From NCBI RefSeq assembly GCF_050871315.1, contig NZ_JBJLRE010000007.1: DNA of 64,000 bases. One strand, given 5' to 3'. The notes under the pieces are model-generated. The model had not been told where the DNA came from. It worked only from the letters and a program-made list of their open reading frames with translations, and searched no databases. Below, in pieces: positions 1 to 8,028 of this stretch. Each line of letters begins with the position of its first letter. The first letter of the stretch is position 1. The DNA comes from Kineococcus gynurae. Its GTDB lineage: Bacteria > Actinomycetota > Actinomycetes > Actinomycetales > Kineococcaceae. The position numbers and the translations under genes are program-made.

Positions 1-266
1 TCGAGGCCCCCCGGGTCAGCCCGTCGCTGCCTGTCCCCGACCCCGTCTCGGCGCTCAGCACCCGGGCGAGCACGTCTGAGGCGCGCATCGACGCCCTCGC
101 CGCCGCGGTGTCCGGGTTGCTGCTGGCCCAGCAGCTGCCCGACGCCGACGACGACGTGCTCAACGACCTCGACGCCCTCACCGGGACCGCCGGCCCCGGC
201 GCGAGTCCCGGCGCCGGCGACGACCTGGACCTCGACGACATCCTCGCCCAGCTGACGGGAGCCTGA
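1..266 (+). CDS. C-terminal end of a phage protein (partial)
   Basis: An open frame enters from the left edge and stops with TGA at 264-266. About 87 residues are visible. They are Ala/Asp-rich and end in an acidic tail (DDLDLDDILAQLTGA). No domain can be named from this fragment. It sits directly before a run of co-oriented tail genes, with two bases between its stop and the next GTG. It is probably the tail end of a structural or tail gene in the same operon. The start and most of the protein lie outside the window. Confidence 0.6.
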   Translation, partial: EAPRVSPSLPVPDPVSALSTRASTSEARIDALAAAVSGLLLAQQLPDADDDVLNDLDALTGTAGPGASPGAGDDLDLDDILAQLTGA

Positions 267-268
267 CC

Positions 269-481
269 GTGTTCGACCTCATCGCCCGCGAGTACCGCGC
301 GCAGAACCTCACCACCCGCCAGCTCGCCCAGCTCGTCAAGGCCGGGTTCATCACCCTCGACGAGGCCAAGCTCATCGTGGCCACCGGCGGGAACGTCGGC
401 GCCTTCGCCGAGCCCGCCCAGCAGGTGGCGCCGGAACCCGCCCCGCGGACCGAGGACGACGCCCCCGCGTCGACTGCCTGA
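269..481 (+). CDS. small phage protein, XkdX-like
   Basis: This 70-residue protein starts at GTG, two bases after the upstream stop. The core 'LVKAGFITLDEAKLIV' resembles the short XkdX-type proteins encoded among phage tail genes, in which a helix is followed by a 'G.It.eea..I' turn. The rest is a Pro/Ala-rich tail. The match is by eye only. It lies between the partial protein and the minor tail protein in one transcription unit. The function of this class is not well established. Confidence 0.6.
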   Translation: MFDLIAREYRAQNLTTRQLAQLVKAGFITLDEAKLIVATGGNVGAFAEPAQQVAPEPAPRTEDDAPASTA

Positions 482-501
482 GGAACCACGAGGCCTGAAC
501 G

Positions 502-1716
502 GTGGGCACCTGGAGGCTCGACGTCGGACCGTGGACCGGTGCCCCCGTCCGTCAGCTTACTGAGGCCCGGGGAATCTCGGCCACGTTCCGCCTGGCCGGG
601 ACATCGGAGCTGTCATTCACGCTGAACGCCCGGCGCGACCAGGCGGCCGCGGTCGTCCCCCTCGTCTCCGACGTGCACGCCACCCGCGACCGGGAGCTGA
701 TTTACACCGGCCGGGTCGGGCGCCCCGACGACTCCCCGACCGCGACCCAGCACGACCGGACGTTCCAGACCGCCGACTACCGCGGGGTCCTCGCCCGCCA
801 GGTCTGGACCGGGCCACAGACGACATGGACCGGCGAGCAGGCCGCCGTGCTCAAGGCGCTGGTCGACCACCCCCAGGGGCTCGCCGGGGGCAACCTCGGC
901 ATCGACACCTCCGGCCTGCCGACCACTGGGCAGTCCGCAGCCCGCGTCACCGAGACCGGAGCCAGCATCGGCACCGAGATCGAGGCGCTGGCCGCCGCAG
1001 GGGAGCCGGCGAACGCCGCGACCGCCGGGTTCGACTGGGACGTCGCACCCGGCTGGGGCGCCGCCCGCAAGCTGCGCGCCTGGTACCCGTTCCGGGGCTC
1101 CGCGCGCCCGCCCCTGCCCTACCGGTGGCTGGAGGACCCCAACCGCCGGGAGTCCTCGCGGATCCGTTCGGCCACCCGCAGCCAGGACCCGGCCGCCTTC
1201 GCCAACGCCGTGCTGGTCACCGGCGGCACGAAGTCGGTCACCACGACGAGCACCACGGTCAACCCCTCGACCGGGCAGACCCAGGTGTCCACCGAGACCA
1301 AGCAGGTCCCGACCACCCCGGTGTTCCTGGCCGTGGCCGACATCGCCACCCGGCCCGAAGGGCTCTGGCCGCAGACCATCAGCTTCGGGGACATCACCGA
1401 TCAAACCGAGCTGGCGGCCAAGGCGGCCGAGCGCCTGGCCGCGCTGGCCGCCAACCTCCCCGCCTACGAGATCGTCCTGGCCGCGGGCTCCTGGGGCGGA
1501 CCGAGCGACGTGTGGCTCGGCGACCGGGTCGCCGTCGTCGTCTCCTCCGGCGTCCTCGCCGAAACCGTGACGCTGCGCGTGAGCGAGGTCCGCGTGCAGC
1601 TCGACGCGAACGGGGCCGAGACCGTGACCCTCGTGCTCGGCACCCCACCCGGCGACCTGGAGTCCGCCCTGCGCGGTGTCTTCTCTCGCGTCGCCACCCT
1701 CGAGCTGCTGGCCTGA
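502..1716 (+). CDS. phage minor tail protein
   Basis: This 404-residue GTG-start protein resembles siphovirus baseplate/minor tail proteins of the ReqiPepy6 Gp37-like type. It opens with an 'LNARRDQAA' region, followed by a beta segment (ELIYTGRV) and a 'DYRGVLARQVW' block near residues 90-105. The C-terminal third looks beta-rich, with repeated 'VTL.V' strands. No enzymatic motif is seen. Such proteins usually link the tail tube to the receptor-binding fibres. The neighbours on both sides are small tail genes in the same direction, which supports the call. Family assignment is from overall pattern. Confidence 0.72.
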   Translation: MGTWRLDVGPWTGAPVRQLTEARGISATFRLAGTSELSFTLNARRDQAAAVVPLVSDVHATRDRELIYTGRVGRPDDSPTATQHDRTFQTADYRGVLARQVWTGPQTTWTGEQAAVLKALVDHPQGLAGGNLGIDTSGLPTTGQSAARVTETGASIGTEIEALAAAGEPANAATAGFDWDVAPGWGAARKLRAWYPFRGSARPPLPYRWLEDPNRRESSRIRSATRSQDPAAFANAVLVTGGTKSVTTTSTTVNPSTGQTQVSTETKQVPTTPVFLAVADIATRPEGLWPQTISFGDITDQTELAAKAAERLAALAANLPAYEIVLAAGSWGGPSDVWLGDRVAVVVSSGVLAETVTLRVSEVRVQLDANGAETVTLVLGTPPGDLESALRGVFSRVATLELLA

Positions 1717-1733
1717 CCGGACAAGGAGCCGCC

Positions 1734-2039
1734 GTGACCGCACTGGGCAACCCCGCCCCCCGCATCGACGTCGTCTTCCGACGCCGCTCCGATGACGTCA
1801 TCGTCGGCGTCTGGACCGACGAGGACGGCAGCCCTCGCACCCTGCTCGGCGCCGTCAGCATCGAACTCGGGGACCGCACCTGGCCAGGCTCCGTCGGCGG
1901 CCCCGACAGCAACGAGGTCACCTGGACCCTCACCGCCCAGGACACCGACGTCGCCTGGACCACCCGCCCCGTCACGATCGCGCGCGTCAACGGCCAGACC
2001 CGCGAGGTCCTCGGCCGCGGCACCGCGACCGCCACCTGA
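1734..2039 (+). CDS. small phage tail-region protein
   Basis: This 101-residue protein starts at GTG 1734 behind the ribosome-binding sequence AAGGAG at 1723-1728. It is predicted to be beta-rich, with 'IDVVFRRRSDDVIVGVW', 'SIELGDRTW' and 'EVTWTL' strands. It has no motif I recognise. Its place between the minor tail protein and another small tail gene suggests a tail or baseplate accessory component. It is too short and generic for a firmer name. Confidence 0.62.
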   Translation: MTALGNPAPRIDVVFRRRSDDVIVGVWTDEDGSPRTLLGAVSIELGDRTWPGSVGGPDSNEVTWTLTAQDTDVAWTTRPVTIARVNGQTREVLGRGTATAT

Positions 2040-2074
2040 CCCGGGCATCTAACCCGGACACCGAAGCCACCGCC

Positions 2075-2458
2075 ATGGCCACCCTGAACCCCCGCAGCCC
2101 CGCCGTCATCAGCACCCCGCCCCGGGCCCCGGGCACCGTCCGCACCCCCACCCCGGCGCTCGCCACCGTCCGCGGGACGCAGCCCGCCGGGGCCCCCGTG
2201 GTCACCGGGTCCGGACGCGTCCAGGACCGGACCGACGGGATGACGATGATCGGCGGCGCCGCCGTCTACGTCCGCGACCTCCCGGGCGCGGAGTGGCACT
2301 GGTCGCACCCCTTCGGGCGCCTGCCTCGCATCGAGGTCTACGTCCGCGACCCCGACAGCGGCGTCCTCGAAGCCGTCGACGCCCTCGTCGACCCCACCCC
2401 CACCGACTTCACCATCCGGTTCTCCCGGCCGGTGAGCGGGCAAGCGATCGTCAGCTGA
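2075..2458 (+). CDS. small phage tail-region protein
   Basis: This 127-residue protein has a low-complexity Pro/Thr-rich N-terminus. A globular part follows from about residue 55, with 'AAVYVRDLPGAEWHWSHPFG' and 'RIEVYVRDPDSG'. The latter resembles short phage proteins that end in a beta domain just upstream of tail fibre genes. It is the fifth gene of the rightward tail operon, ending 16 bases before the fibre gene. No catalytic residues are evident. It may be a fibre attachment or neck component, but that is inference. Confidence 0.6.
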   Translation: MATLNPRSPAVISTPPRAPGTVRTPTPALATVRGTQPAGAPVVTGSGRVQDRTDGMTMIGGAAVYVRDLPGAEWHWSHPFGRLPRIEVYVRDPDSGVLEAVDALVDPTPTDFTIRFSRPVSGQAIVS

Positions 2459-2474
2459 GGAGAGGCACTCACCC

Positions 2475-3290
2475 ATGAACGGCTTCCGGAAGTTCTTCGT
2501 CGGGCTCGACCTGAACGGCTCGCGCATCACCGGGCTCGGAGACCCCTCCGCGCCCTCCGACGCCGTCAACCTCGGCTACCTCGGCAACTCCCTGGCCTCG
2601 CTGTCCTACAAGGCGCCCGCCGTGGCCGCGGCCACCCAGAACATCGACATCGCCACCCCGCCCGCCACGTTCGACAGCATCGCCGTCGCGGCCAACGACC
2701 GGATCCTGCTGCCCCGCCAGACCGACGCCACGCAGAACGGCGTGTGGATCTACCGCGGTCAGGGCGTCGCCATGACCCGGGCCACCGACCTCGACACCGC
2801 CACCGAACTGCAGTCCGCCGTCGTCGTCGTCTCCCGCGGCACCGCCACCGACGCCAACGGCGACCTGCTCTACGGAGACCGCGCCTGGCTGCAGCGCAGC
2901 GACAACATCACCGTCGGCACCACCCCCCTGCAGTGGATCCCCCTGCCCGGGCGCGGGCTGCCCTACCAGGCCGGCAACGGCCTGCGCCTGGACGGCAACA
3001 CGTTCTCCGCCGTCCCCTCCGACGGGCTCCTCGTCGGCCCCGGCGGGGTCCGCGTCGACCCCGCCTACGTCGTGCGGAAGTACGCCAGCGACCTCGGCGC
3101 GCTGACCGCGGGCACCGCGGTCACCGTCACCCACGGCCTGGGCACCACCGACATCACCGCCCAGCTGCGCCTCGTGTCCACCGGGGAGTTCATCGACGCC
3201 GACATCGTGGTCAAGGACGCGAACTCCGTGACCGTGACGTCCCTGGTGCCCCTGCCCGCCAGCGCCGCCCGGTTCGTCGCGCACGGCTGA
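2475..3290 (+). CDS. phage tail fibre / receptor-binding protein
   Basis: This 271-residue protein has an N-terminus (FVGLDLNGSRITGLGDPS) typical of phage fibre proteins, including the 'ITGLGDPSAPSDAVNLGYL' block that recurs in collagen-like and side-fibre proteins. The middle holds Asn/Asp-rich beta stretches ending in 'TPLQWIPLPG'. The C-terminus carries 'TVTHGLGTTDITAQL' and 'VTVTSLVP', as in fibre tips. The next gene starts inside its stop codon (TGATG), so the two are translationally coupled. Its likely role is host binding. Confidence 0.72.
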   Translation: MNGFRKFFVGLDLNGSRITGLGDPSAPSDAVNLGYLGNSLASLSYKAPAVAAATQNIDIATPPATFDSIAVAANDRILLPRQTDATQNGVWIYRGQGVAMTRATDLDTATELQSAVVVVSRGTATDANGDLLYGDRAWLQRSDNITVGTTPLQWIPLPGRGLPYQAGNGLRLDGNTFSAVPSDGLLVGPGGVRVDPAYVVRKYASDLGALTAGTAVTVTHGLGTTDITAQLRLVSTGEFIDADIVVKDANSVTVTSLVPLPASAARFVAHG

Positions 3291-3637
3291 TGCCCGGCCG
3301 CCACCTCGGCGGGTTCGCCTCCACCGCCCTCCCGCTCACCGCCACCACCGACGGCTCCGGGAACGCGGTCTTCACCATCCCCGCCGGGCGCCTGCGCCTC
3401 TACGCCGGCGCCATCGCCCAGGTCGTCGCCCCCACCACCGGTAGCAGCGGCGGCCTGTTCTCCCACCAGATCACCGCCGAACCCACCCTCGGCGCCGACC
3501 TGAGCACCAGCGAGGGGAAGGTCACCGTGCACGTCACCAAGTCCAACCAGATCGCGTTCCTCCTCGGCGGCTCCGCCCCGGCCCTCGTCTCCGCGCAGGC
3601 CGGGATCACCGTCCGCCTCCTGCCCCTGGGGGTGTGA
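3290..3637 (+). CDS. small phage tail-associated protein
   Basis: This 115-residue protein has its ATG overlapping the stop of the fibre gene by one base. It is beta-rich, with 'LTATTDGSGNAVFTIPAGRLRLYAGAI' near the N-terminus. That resembles a short beta-sandwich of the kind seen in fibre tips or virion decoration proteins. Its coupling to the fibre gene suggests a fibre accessory or tip subunit. No known domain is certain. Confidence 0.6.
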   Translation: MPGRHLGGFASTALPLTATTDGSGNAVFTIPAGRLRLYAGAIAQVVAPTTGSSGGLFSHQITAEPTLGADLSTSEGKVTVHVTKSNQIAFLLGGSAPALVSAQAGITVRLLPLGV

Positions 3638-3641
3638 CCGG

Positions 3642-4121
3642 GTGCCCGCCGCCCAGCCCGCCCGGCCGGGACGGGTCGAGGTCGACGCCGAGACGTGGTC
3701 GACGCTGCAGTGGGCGCTGCACGCCACCACCCGCCTCCTCGGGACCGTCTCCGTGCTCGTCGGCGCGCTCATCGCCCTCGGGGGCGCCGCGCGCCTCGCC
3801 GCGCCCGCCTACACCGTGCAGGCGCAGGTCCCCGCCGCGACCGCGGTGTGGGGTGGGCTGCTCATCCTCGCCGGTATCCTCACCGTCGTCGGCTCCCTCG
3901 CCGACCGGGTCCCCTCCGGCCGCAAGCTCGCCGCAGCCGGCCTCCTCGCCCAGGCCCTGACCACCGCCGTGTTCGGGATCGGGTTCGTCCTCGCCGCCGG
4001 GCAGGAACACCCACCCCCCGGCGCCCCGCACGTCGCCCCCCTCACCGGGATCGGGACCTGGCTCGGCTGGTCGGTGCACGCCGCCACCTACGGCCTGCTC
4101 ACCACCGTGGTGCGGCGATGA
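3642..4121 (+). CDS. phage membrane protein, four predicted TM segments
   Basis: This 159-residue protein starts at GTG 3642, four bases after the previous stop. After a Pro/Arg-rich cytoplasmic start it has four hydrophobic segments, near residues 28-52, 62-86, 93-115 and 133-155. Its stop overlaps the start of the next membrane protein gene (ATGA). Two adjacent membrane protein genes between the tail fibre and the endolysin are common in actinophages and may be holin-like or superinfection-exclusion proteins. Nothing in the sequence decides which. Confidence 0.62.
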   Translation: MPAAQPARPGRVEVDAETWSTLQWALHATTRLLGTVSVLVGALIALGGAARLAAPAYTVQAQVPAATAVWGGLLILAGILTVVGSLADRVPSGRKLAAAGLLAQALTTAVFGIGFVLAAGQEHPPPGAPHVAPLTGIGTWLGWSVHAATYGLLTTVVRR

Positions 4122-4696
4122 CCCGCCGCCGGGCCCAGGAAGGCCCCGACCGCGAGGTGTCGCCCTACCGGCCCCGCACCGCCCGCATCGCCGCCGCCAG
4201 CCCCTACCAGCTGGTCCTGCTCGCCATGACGTTCCTGGCCGGGCTCGTCATCCTCATCGGCGTCGACCTCCCACCCTCCATCGGCGGCAACCTCCCCCAC
4301 GCCCTCGGCTGGGCCTGGGCCGGCGCCCTCATCACCGGGGCGCTCGCCGGCACCGTCGGTCTCGCCGACCGCCTCACCTACCGCGGCCTGCTCGTGGAGT
4401 CCGCCGGCTGCTCCATCCACGGCGGCGCCTGCGCGTTCTACGTCGTCGCCCTGGTCCTCGGCAACGGAGCAGCGACCGTCGTCGTGCCCGCCTCCCTCAT
4501 CACCGGCATCGCGATCGCTTCCACCTGGCGGGCCATGCAAGCCCGCCGCGAGGCCCGCGACCTGCTCCGCACCGTCCTGCCCCTCCTGCGCACCACCCGC
4601 GCGCCCGAAGGAGGCGAAGGCCATGACCGCAGCAACCACAGCCCTGACGAGCACCACCGAGATCGACCCGGGTCTCGACACGACGACGGAGCGTGA
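4118..4696 (+). CDS. phage membrane protein, overlapping the next gene
   Basis: This 192-residue protein starts at ATG 4118, overlapping the upstream stop by four bases. Hydrophobic segments lie near residues 30-50, 60-85 and 105-135. The last ~25 residues are hydrophilic, rich in His/Asp/Arg, and overlap the start of the following gene by 74 bases in another frame. This odd tail may be a fortuitous read-through rather than a selected sequence. The protein may form a lysis or exclusion membrane complex with its neighbour; that is inference from position. Confidence 0.58.
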   Translation: MTRRRAQEGPDREVSPYRPRTARIAAASPYQLVLLAMTFLAGLVILIGVDLPPSIGGNLPHALGWAWAGALITGALAGTVGLADRLTYRGLLVESAGCSIHGGACAFYVVALVLGNGAATVVVPASLITGIAIASTWRAMQARREARDLLRTVLPLLRTTRAPEGGEGHDRSNHSPDEHHRDRPGSRHDDGA

Positions 4697-5153
4697 CCCC
4701 GTGGACTGGCAGACCCTCCTGACCGGTGGCGGTGCAGTCGGTCTGGTCGGCGCCATCGTCGCGATCGTCAAGGTCATCGTCGACGCCCGCAAGGCCCCCG
4801 CGGAGATGAACCGCACCGACGCCGAGGCCGACACCTTCACCGCCCAGGCCATGGCCACCGTCACCACCGCCACCCAGGCCGCGGCCACCGCCATCATCGA
4901 GCCCCTCGTCGCGCAGGTGAAACGCCAGGACGACGAGCTCAACCGCCTCTACGAGAGGCAGCGCGACACACGCGAACGCATGGACCGCATGGACGACGAG
5001 CTCCGCGACCTGCGCCGCGACCGCGAACTGCACCGCGACCTGCTCCTCGAGCACGCCGCCGTCGACCACCTCCTCGTCCAGCGCCTGCGCGACCACGGCA
5101 TCGAGGTCGCCGACCTCCTGCCCCTGCCCCCGCTGACCCTCCCCCACAACTGA
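4623..5153 (+). CDS. phage membrane-anchored coiled-coil protein
   Basis: This 176-residue protein has one membrane segment (TGGGAVGLVGAIVAIVKVIV, near residues 34-53). A long charged helix with heptad-like spacing follows (residues ~100-150, 'DDELNRLYERQRDTRERMDR'). The start is supported by the purine-rich GAAGGAGGCGAAGG run just upstream of ATG 4623. This layout fits small actinophage membrane proteins next to endolysins, possibly spanin- or holin-helper-like. It overlaps the previous reading frame by 74 bases. Confidence 0.65.
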   Translation: MTAATTALTSTTEIDPGLDTTTERDPVDWQTLLTGGGAVGLVGAIVAIVKVIVDARKAPAEMNRTDAEADTFTAQAMATVTTATQAAATAIIEPLVAQVKRQDDELNRLYERQRDTRERMDRMDDELRDLRRDRELHRDLLLEHAAVDHLLVQRLRDHGIEVADLLPLPPLTLPHN

Positions 5154-5163
5154 GGAGACGCCC

Positions 5164-5883
5164 GTGCCCCGCTCCGCCCGCAGCCTCGACGTCCTCCTCG
5201 CCCAGATCAACGCCGCCGCCCCGCACCGGTCCAAGGTCTCCGACGGCGGAATCGCCGACGCCCGCCACCTGGCCGCCGGCACGTCGGACCACATCCCCGA
5301 CGCCACCGGCGTCTTCCACGCCCGCGACTTCACCCACGACCCCACCGGCGGGTTCGACGCCCACGCGTTCGCCGACCGCCTCCTCGCCGAGCAGGACCCC
5401 CGCCTGAAGTATCTCATCAGCCGCGGCCGCATCGGGTCCGGCCCGGCCGGGCCCCGCCCCGGGGTGTGGCGCCGCTACGACGGCGAGAACCGCCACGACC
5501 ACCACACCCACGTCTCCGTCGTCTCCGGCGCTCGCGGCGACGGGGCCCGGGCCTGGGCCGGGGTGGTCGCCGCACCCACCAAGCCCTCCATCCGCCCCGG
5601 AACCACTCGACCGATCCCCGAAGGAGACGAGGACGACATGACCCCCGAGCAGGACGCCCGCCTGAAGGCCATCGAGGTCCAGCTCCTGGGCCCCGACCCC
5701 AGCAAGCCCGGCTGGCCCCAGCTCGGCGGCCGGACCCTCGTCGACGCCCTGGCCGTCGTCCTGCCCCGCAGCGAGGAGGCCGCCGTGCAGCTCCTCGGCC
5801 CGGTCAAGGGCAAGCCCGGCTGGCCGCAGCTGCGCGGCCGGACCCTCGTCGACGCCGTCGCCGAACTCCTCAACCGGAAGTGA
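5164..5883 (+). CDS. endolysin, M15-like peptidase with duplicated C-terminal motif
   Basis: This 239-residue protein starts at GTG 5164. Its first ~120 residues match actinophage endolysins of the peptidase M15 (L-Ala-D-Glu/D-Ala peptidase) type. 'SDHIPDATGVFHARDFTH' supplies candidate zinc ligands H43 and D55 or H58, and 'HDHHTHVS' supplies H116. The C-terminal ~75 residues hold two copies of a ~28-residue unit built on 'QLLGP...KPGWPQL.GRTLVDA', near residues 170-197 and 210-237. This is probably a cell-wall-binding or oligomerisation repeat. The holin gene lies two genes downstream, so this is the lysis cassette. Confidence 0.74.
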   Translation: MPRSARSLDVLLAQINAAAPHRSKVSDGGIADARHLAAGTSDHIPDATGVFHARDFTHDPTGGFDAHAFADRLLAEQDPRLKYLISRGRIGSGPAGPRPGVWRRYDGENRHDHHTHVSVVSGARGDGARAWAGVVAAPTKPSIRPGTTRPIPEGDEDDMTPEQDARLKAIEVQLLGPDPSKPGWPQLGGRTLVDALAVVLPRSEEAAVQLLGPVKGKPGWPQLRGRTLVDAVAELLNRK

Positions 5884-5891
5884 GCCCCGCC

Positions 5892-7310
5892 ATGAGCACC
5901 GGAACCGTCGCCCCCTGGCCCGCGATCCCCCCGGCCCAGCCCTCGATCGTCGCCGTCATGCCGTCCGGGGAGATCGCCTACGTCCCGGCGTCCGCGGTCG
6001 GGCTGACGCTGTCCGAGACCATCACGCCCACACCCGCCCCGACCCCGACGCCCACCCCGGTGCCCGCGCTGAAGGTCGTCGTGACGACCATCGACCACGA
6101 CACCATCCAGGTCGACTTCGGCGCCGCCGACGGCAAGTCCGAGGTGACCGACGCCGTGGTCTGGCGGGCCGGGACCGACCGCAACGGCACCGGAGCGTGG
6201 GAGACCCGGCCCGGAGCGAAGTCCCCGTTCCGCTTCGAGCTGCTCGAGGACGGCACCGCGTACAAGGCCGGGGTCCGGGCCCGCATCGGCGGGGTCGTCG
6301 TCACCGGTGAGGGCATCGCCACCACCGACAAGGACCCCGTCCCTGGCACCACCCCGGGGGCCGGCACCCAGCCCGGGACCGGCGGGAGCTCCCCGAGCAA
6401 CCCGGCGACCGGGACGTGGCTGTCCGGGGCGTCCGGGATGGGTGTGGAGGGGCAGGCCGCGGCGGACGGGGAGTTCGCGCGCTGGCGCGGCAGCCGCCTC
6501 GCCGTGGCCGCGACCTGGGCCGACTCCGGCGACAGCAACCAGCGCAACGCCCCCGCCCTCGCGCAGCGGTTCGGGAACTGGCAGGCCAGCATCGACGTCG
6601 CCGTCGGCGCCCTGGTCCCCGGCGAGACGTGGGCCGAGGCCAAGAAGGGCCGCTACGACGACCGGTGGGTCTCCGGGCTCAAGGCGCTCGCCGCCTGGTG
6701 GAAGGCCCGCAAGGACCCGGCCGGGTCCACCGTGTTCATCCGGTTCGCGCACGAGATGAACGGCAACTGGTACCCCTGGACCGTCACCGCCGCCAACTAC
6801 GCCGACTTCATGGCCGCCTGGAAGCGCTACCGGGCCCTGCAGCAGCAGCACTTCCCCCAGGCCAAGCTCGTGTTCAACCTCAACCGGGAGTCGGTCAAGA
6901 CCGGCATCGACTGGCGCCGCTTCTTCCCCGGCCGCGAGCACGTCGACGTCATGGGCGTCGACTACTACAACCAGTACCCCTGGGCCAACGACGAACGCGG
7001 CTGGAACGCCGCCCTGAACCAGACCGACGCCTGGGGCGCCCCGAAGGGCATCGGCTCCCACCTCGCCCACGCGCGGTCCGTCGGGCTGCCGCTGGGCCTG
7101 GCCGAGTGGTCCGACAACGGCTCGATGGGCGACGGCGACGACTGGGGCCGGCGCATGCACGCCCTGTACAAGACCAGCGGCGGGTGGGGCCCGGGGCAGA
7201 TCGCCTACGAGATCCTCTTCAACCACAAGAAGGAGCACGGCGGCTGGCATGTCACCGGCGACGGCGTCCAGCACCCGAAGTTCGCCCGCGTCTACCAGGA
7301 CCTGTTCTGA
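5892..7310 (+). CDS. GH26-type glycoside hydrolase with N-terminal FN3-like domain (phage)
   Basis: This is a 472-residue protein. Residues ~1-35 are a short head, followed by a Pro/Thr linker (TPTPAPTPTPTPVP) and a beta domain of FN3 type (~60-145). A Gly/Pro linker leads to a catalytic domain (~175-472). 'FIRFAHEMNGNWYPW' is the GH26 (beta-mannanase) acid/base signature with E288. 'GLAEWSDNG' supplies a likely nucleophile, E405. The 117-residue spacing suits GH26. There is no signal peptide, so it may be a virion-associated depolymerase or be released at lysis. The substrate is unknown; a host mannan or other wall polysaccharide is plausible. Confidence 0.75.
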   Translation: MSTGTVAPWPAIPPAQPSIVAVMPSGEIAYVPASAVGLTLSETITPTPAPTPTPTPVPALKVVVTTIDHDTIQVDFGAADGKSEVTDAVVWRAGTDRNGTGAWETRPGAKSPFRFELLEDGTAYKAGVRARIGGVVVTGEGIATTDKDPVPGTTPGAGTQPGTGGSSPSNPATGTWLSGASGMGVEGQAAADGEFARWRGSRLAVAATWADSGDSNQRNAPALAQRFGNWQASIDVAVGALVPGETWAEAKKGRYDDRWVSGLKALAAWWKARKDPAGSTVFIRFAHEMNGNWYPWTVTAANYADFMAAWKRYRALQQQHFPQAKLVFNLNRESVKTGIDWRRFFPGREHVDVMGVDYYNQYPWANDERGWNAALNQTDAWGAPKGIGSHLAHARSVGLPLGLAEWSDNGSMGDGDDWGRRMHALYKTSGGWGPGQIAYEILFNHKKEHGGWHVTGDGVQHPKFARVYQDLF

Positions 7311-7591
7311 TGCGCAGCGTCCTCGCTACCGGCGCGTTCTGGCAGGCCACCGGTGAACGCGCGCTGCGGACCTTCGCGCAGACGGCGGCCGCCACCGCCA
7401 TCGTCGACGCGACCGGGGTCCTCGACGTCGACTGGGTCAACGTCGCGTCGGTGTCCGGCCTGGCTGCGTTCCTCTCCGTCGCGACGTCCCTGGCCGCGAT
7501 CCCCGTCGGCGGGAACGGGCCCTCCCTCACCACCGTGGAGCAGGTCTCTCCCGTCGACGCCATCGGCCTGGGACGTCACCGCGCCGGGTGA
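7310..7591 (+). CDS. phage holin, r1t type
   Basis: This 93-residue protein starts within the stop of the hydrolase gene (TGATG). The arrangement 'ERALRTFAQTAAATAIV', then 'DWVNVASVSGLAAFLSVATSLAAI', matches the r1t-type holin family: a short amphipathic start, two membrane helices and a hydrophilic tail. It would form membrane holes that let the endolysin reach the wall. It is the last gene of the rightward lysis cassette, and the next genes run leftward. Confidence 0.78.
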   Translation: MRSVLATGAFWQATGERALRTFAQTAAATAIVDATGVLDVDWVNVASVSGLAAFLSVATSLAAIPVGGNGPSLTTVEQVSPVDAIGLGRHRAG

Positions 7592-7650
7592 CCCATCCGG
7601 GTACATGCCCGCAACGGCTTCCACTCGCGTTCCGGGTGGAGCCCCGAGGC

Positions 7651-8028
7651 TTACTCCTGCGAGGGATACGGCCCGAAGTCATCGTTGCTCAAGCCCATGA
7701 CTGTCCACCAGTCGGCTTCCACGTCTTCCGGCTTCAGGTAGCCCCGCTGCAGCTCGGCCATCTGGAGGATCGCCGACCTGCTCGGCAGGTCCAGGATGAA
7801 GTAGACCGCCAGAATCGAGGGGGTTTCCCAGGGAAGTTCCATGCGGGCACGCCGGAGGGGCGGTTCCGTCTCGGGACAGACCAGCGGGTCATCGGCGCCT
7901 CGCGCGATGGTCCAGGTGATGGTCTCCATCATGGTGTCGAAGTACTTGACGTCTGGCGTGATCTGGTGGACCGACTCGAGGAATGCTGGCCCCTCGACCA
8001 GCGTCCATCTCGTAGGCCCATTGATCAC
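7651..8028 (-). CDS. candidate toxin partner of the Panacea antitoxin
   Basis: This 125-residue protein starts at GTG 8028, inside the stop of the upstream Panacea gene (GTGA overlap), so the two are translationally coupled. I do not recognise the family by sequence. The layout resembles a RelE/ParE fold: an N-terminal strand (RWTLVEGPAFLESV), a helix (residues ~28-45) and three predicted strands (LRRARMEL, SILAVYFILD, SRSAILQMAEL). The C-terminal ~35 residues are acidic. In Panacea-type loci the partner is normally the toxin, so an mRNA-interferase-like or other toxic activity is inferred. The DNA has clearly lower GC than its neighbours. Confidence 0.62.
   Translation of the reverse strand: MINGPTRWTLVEGPAFLESVHQITPDVKYFDTMMETITWTIARGADDPLVCPETEPPLRRARMELPWETPSILAVYFILDLPSRSAILQMAELQRGYLKPEDVEADWWTVMGLSNDDFGPYPSQE

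Noticed and set aside
613..1743. long open frame on the minus strand across the minor tail gene
   Set aside because: It is a shadow of the plus-strand gene in very GC-rich DNA. Its product is low complexity (Gly/Arg/Val-rich) with no domain, while the plus strand gives a convincing tail protein.
6018..6065. Pro/Thr coding repeat as a DNA repeat element
   Set aside because: It is the linker of the GH26 protein (TPTPAPTPTPTPVP), a coding feature rather than a mobile repeat.
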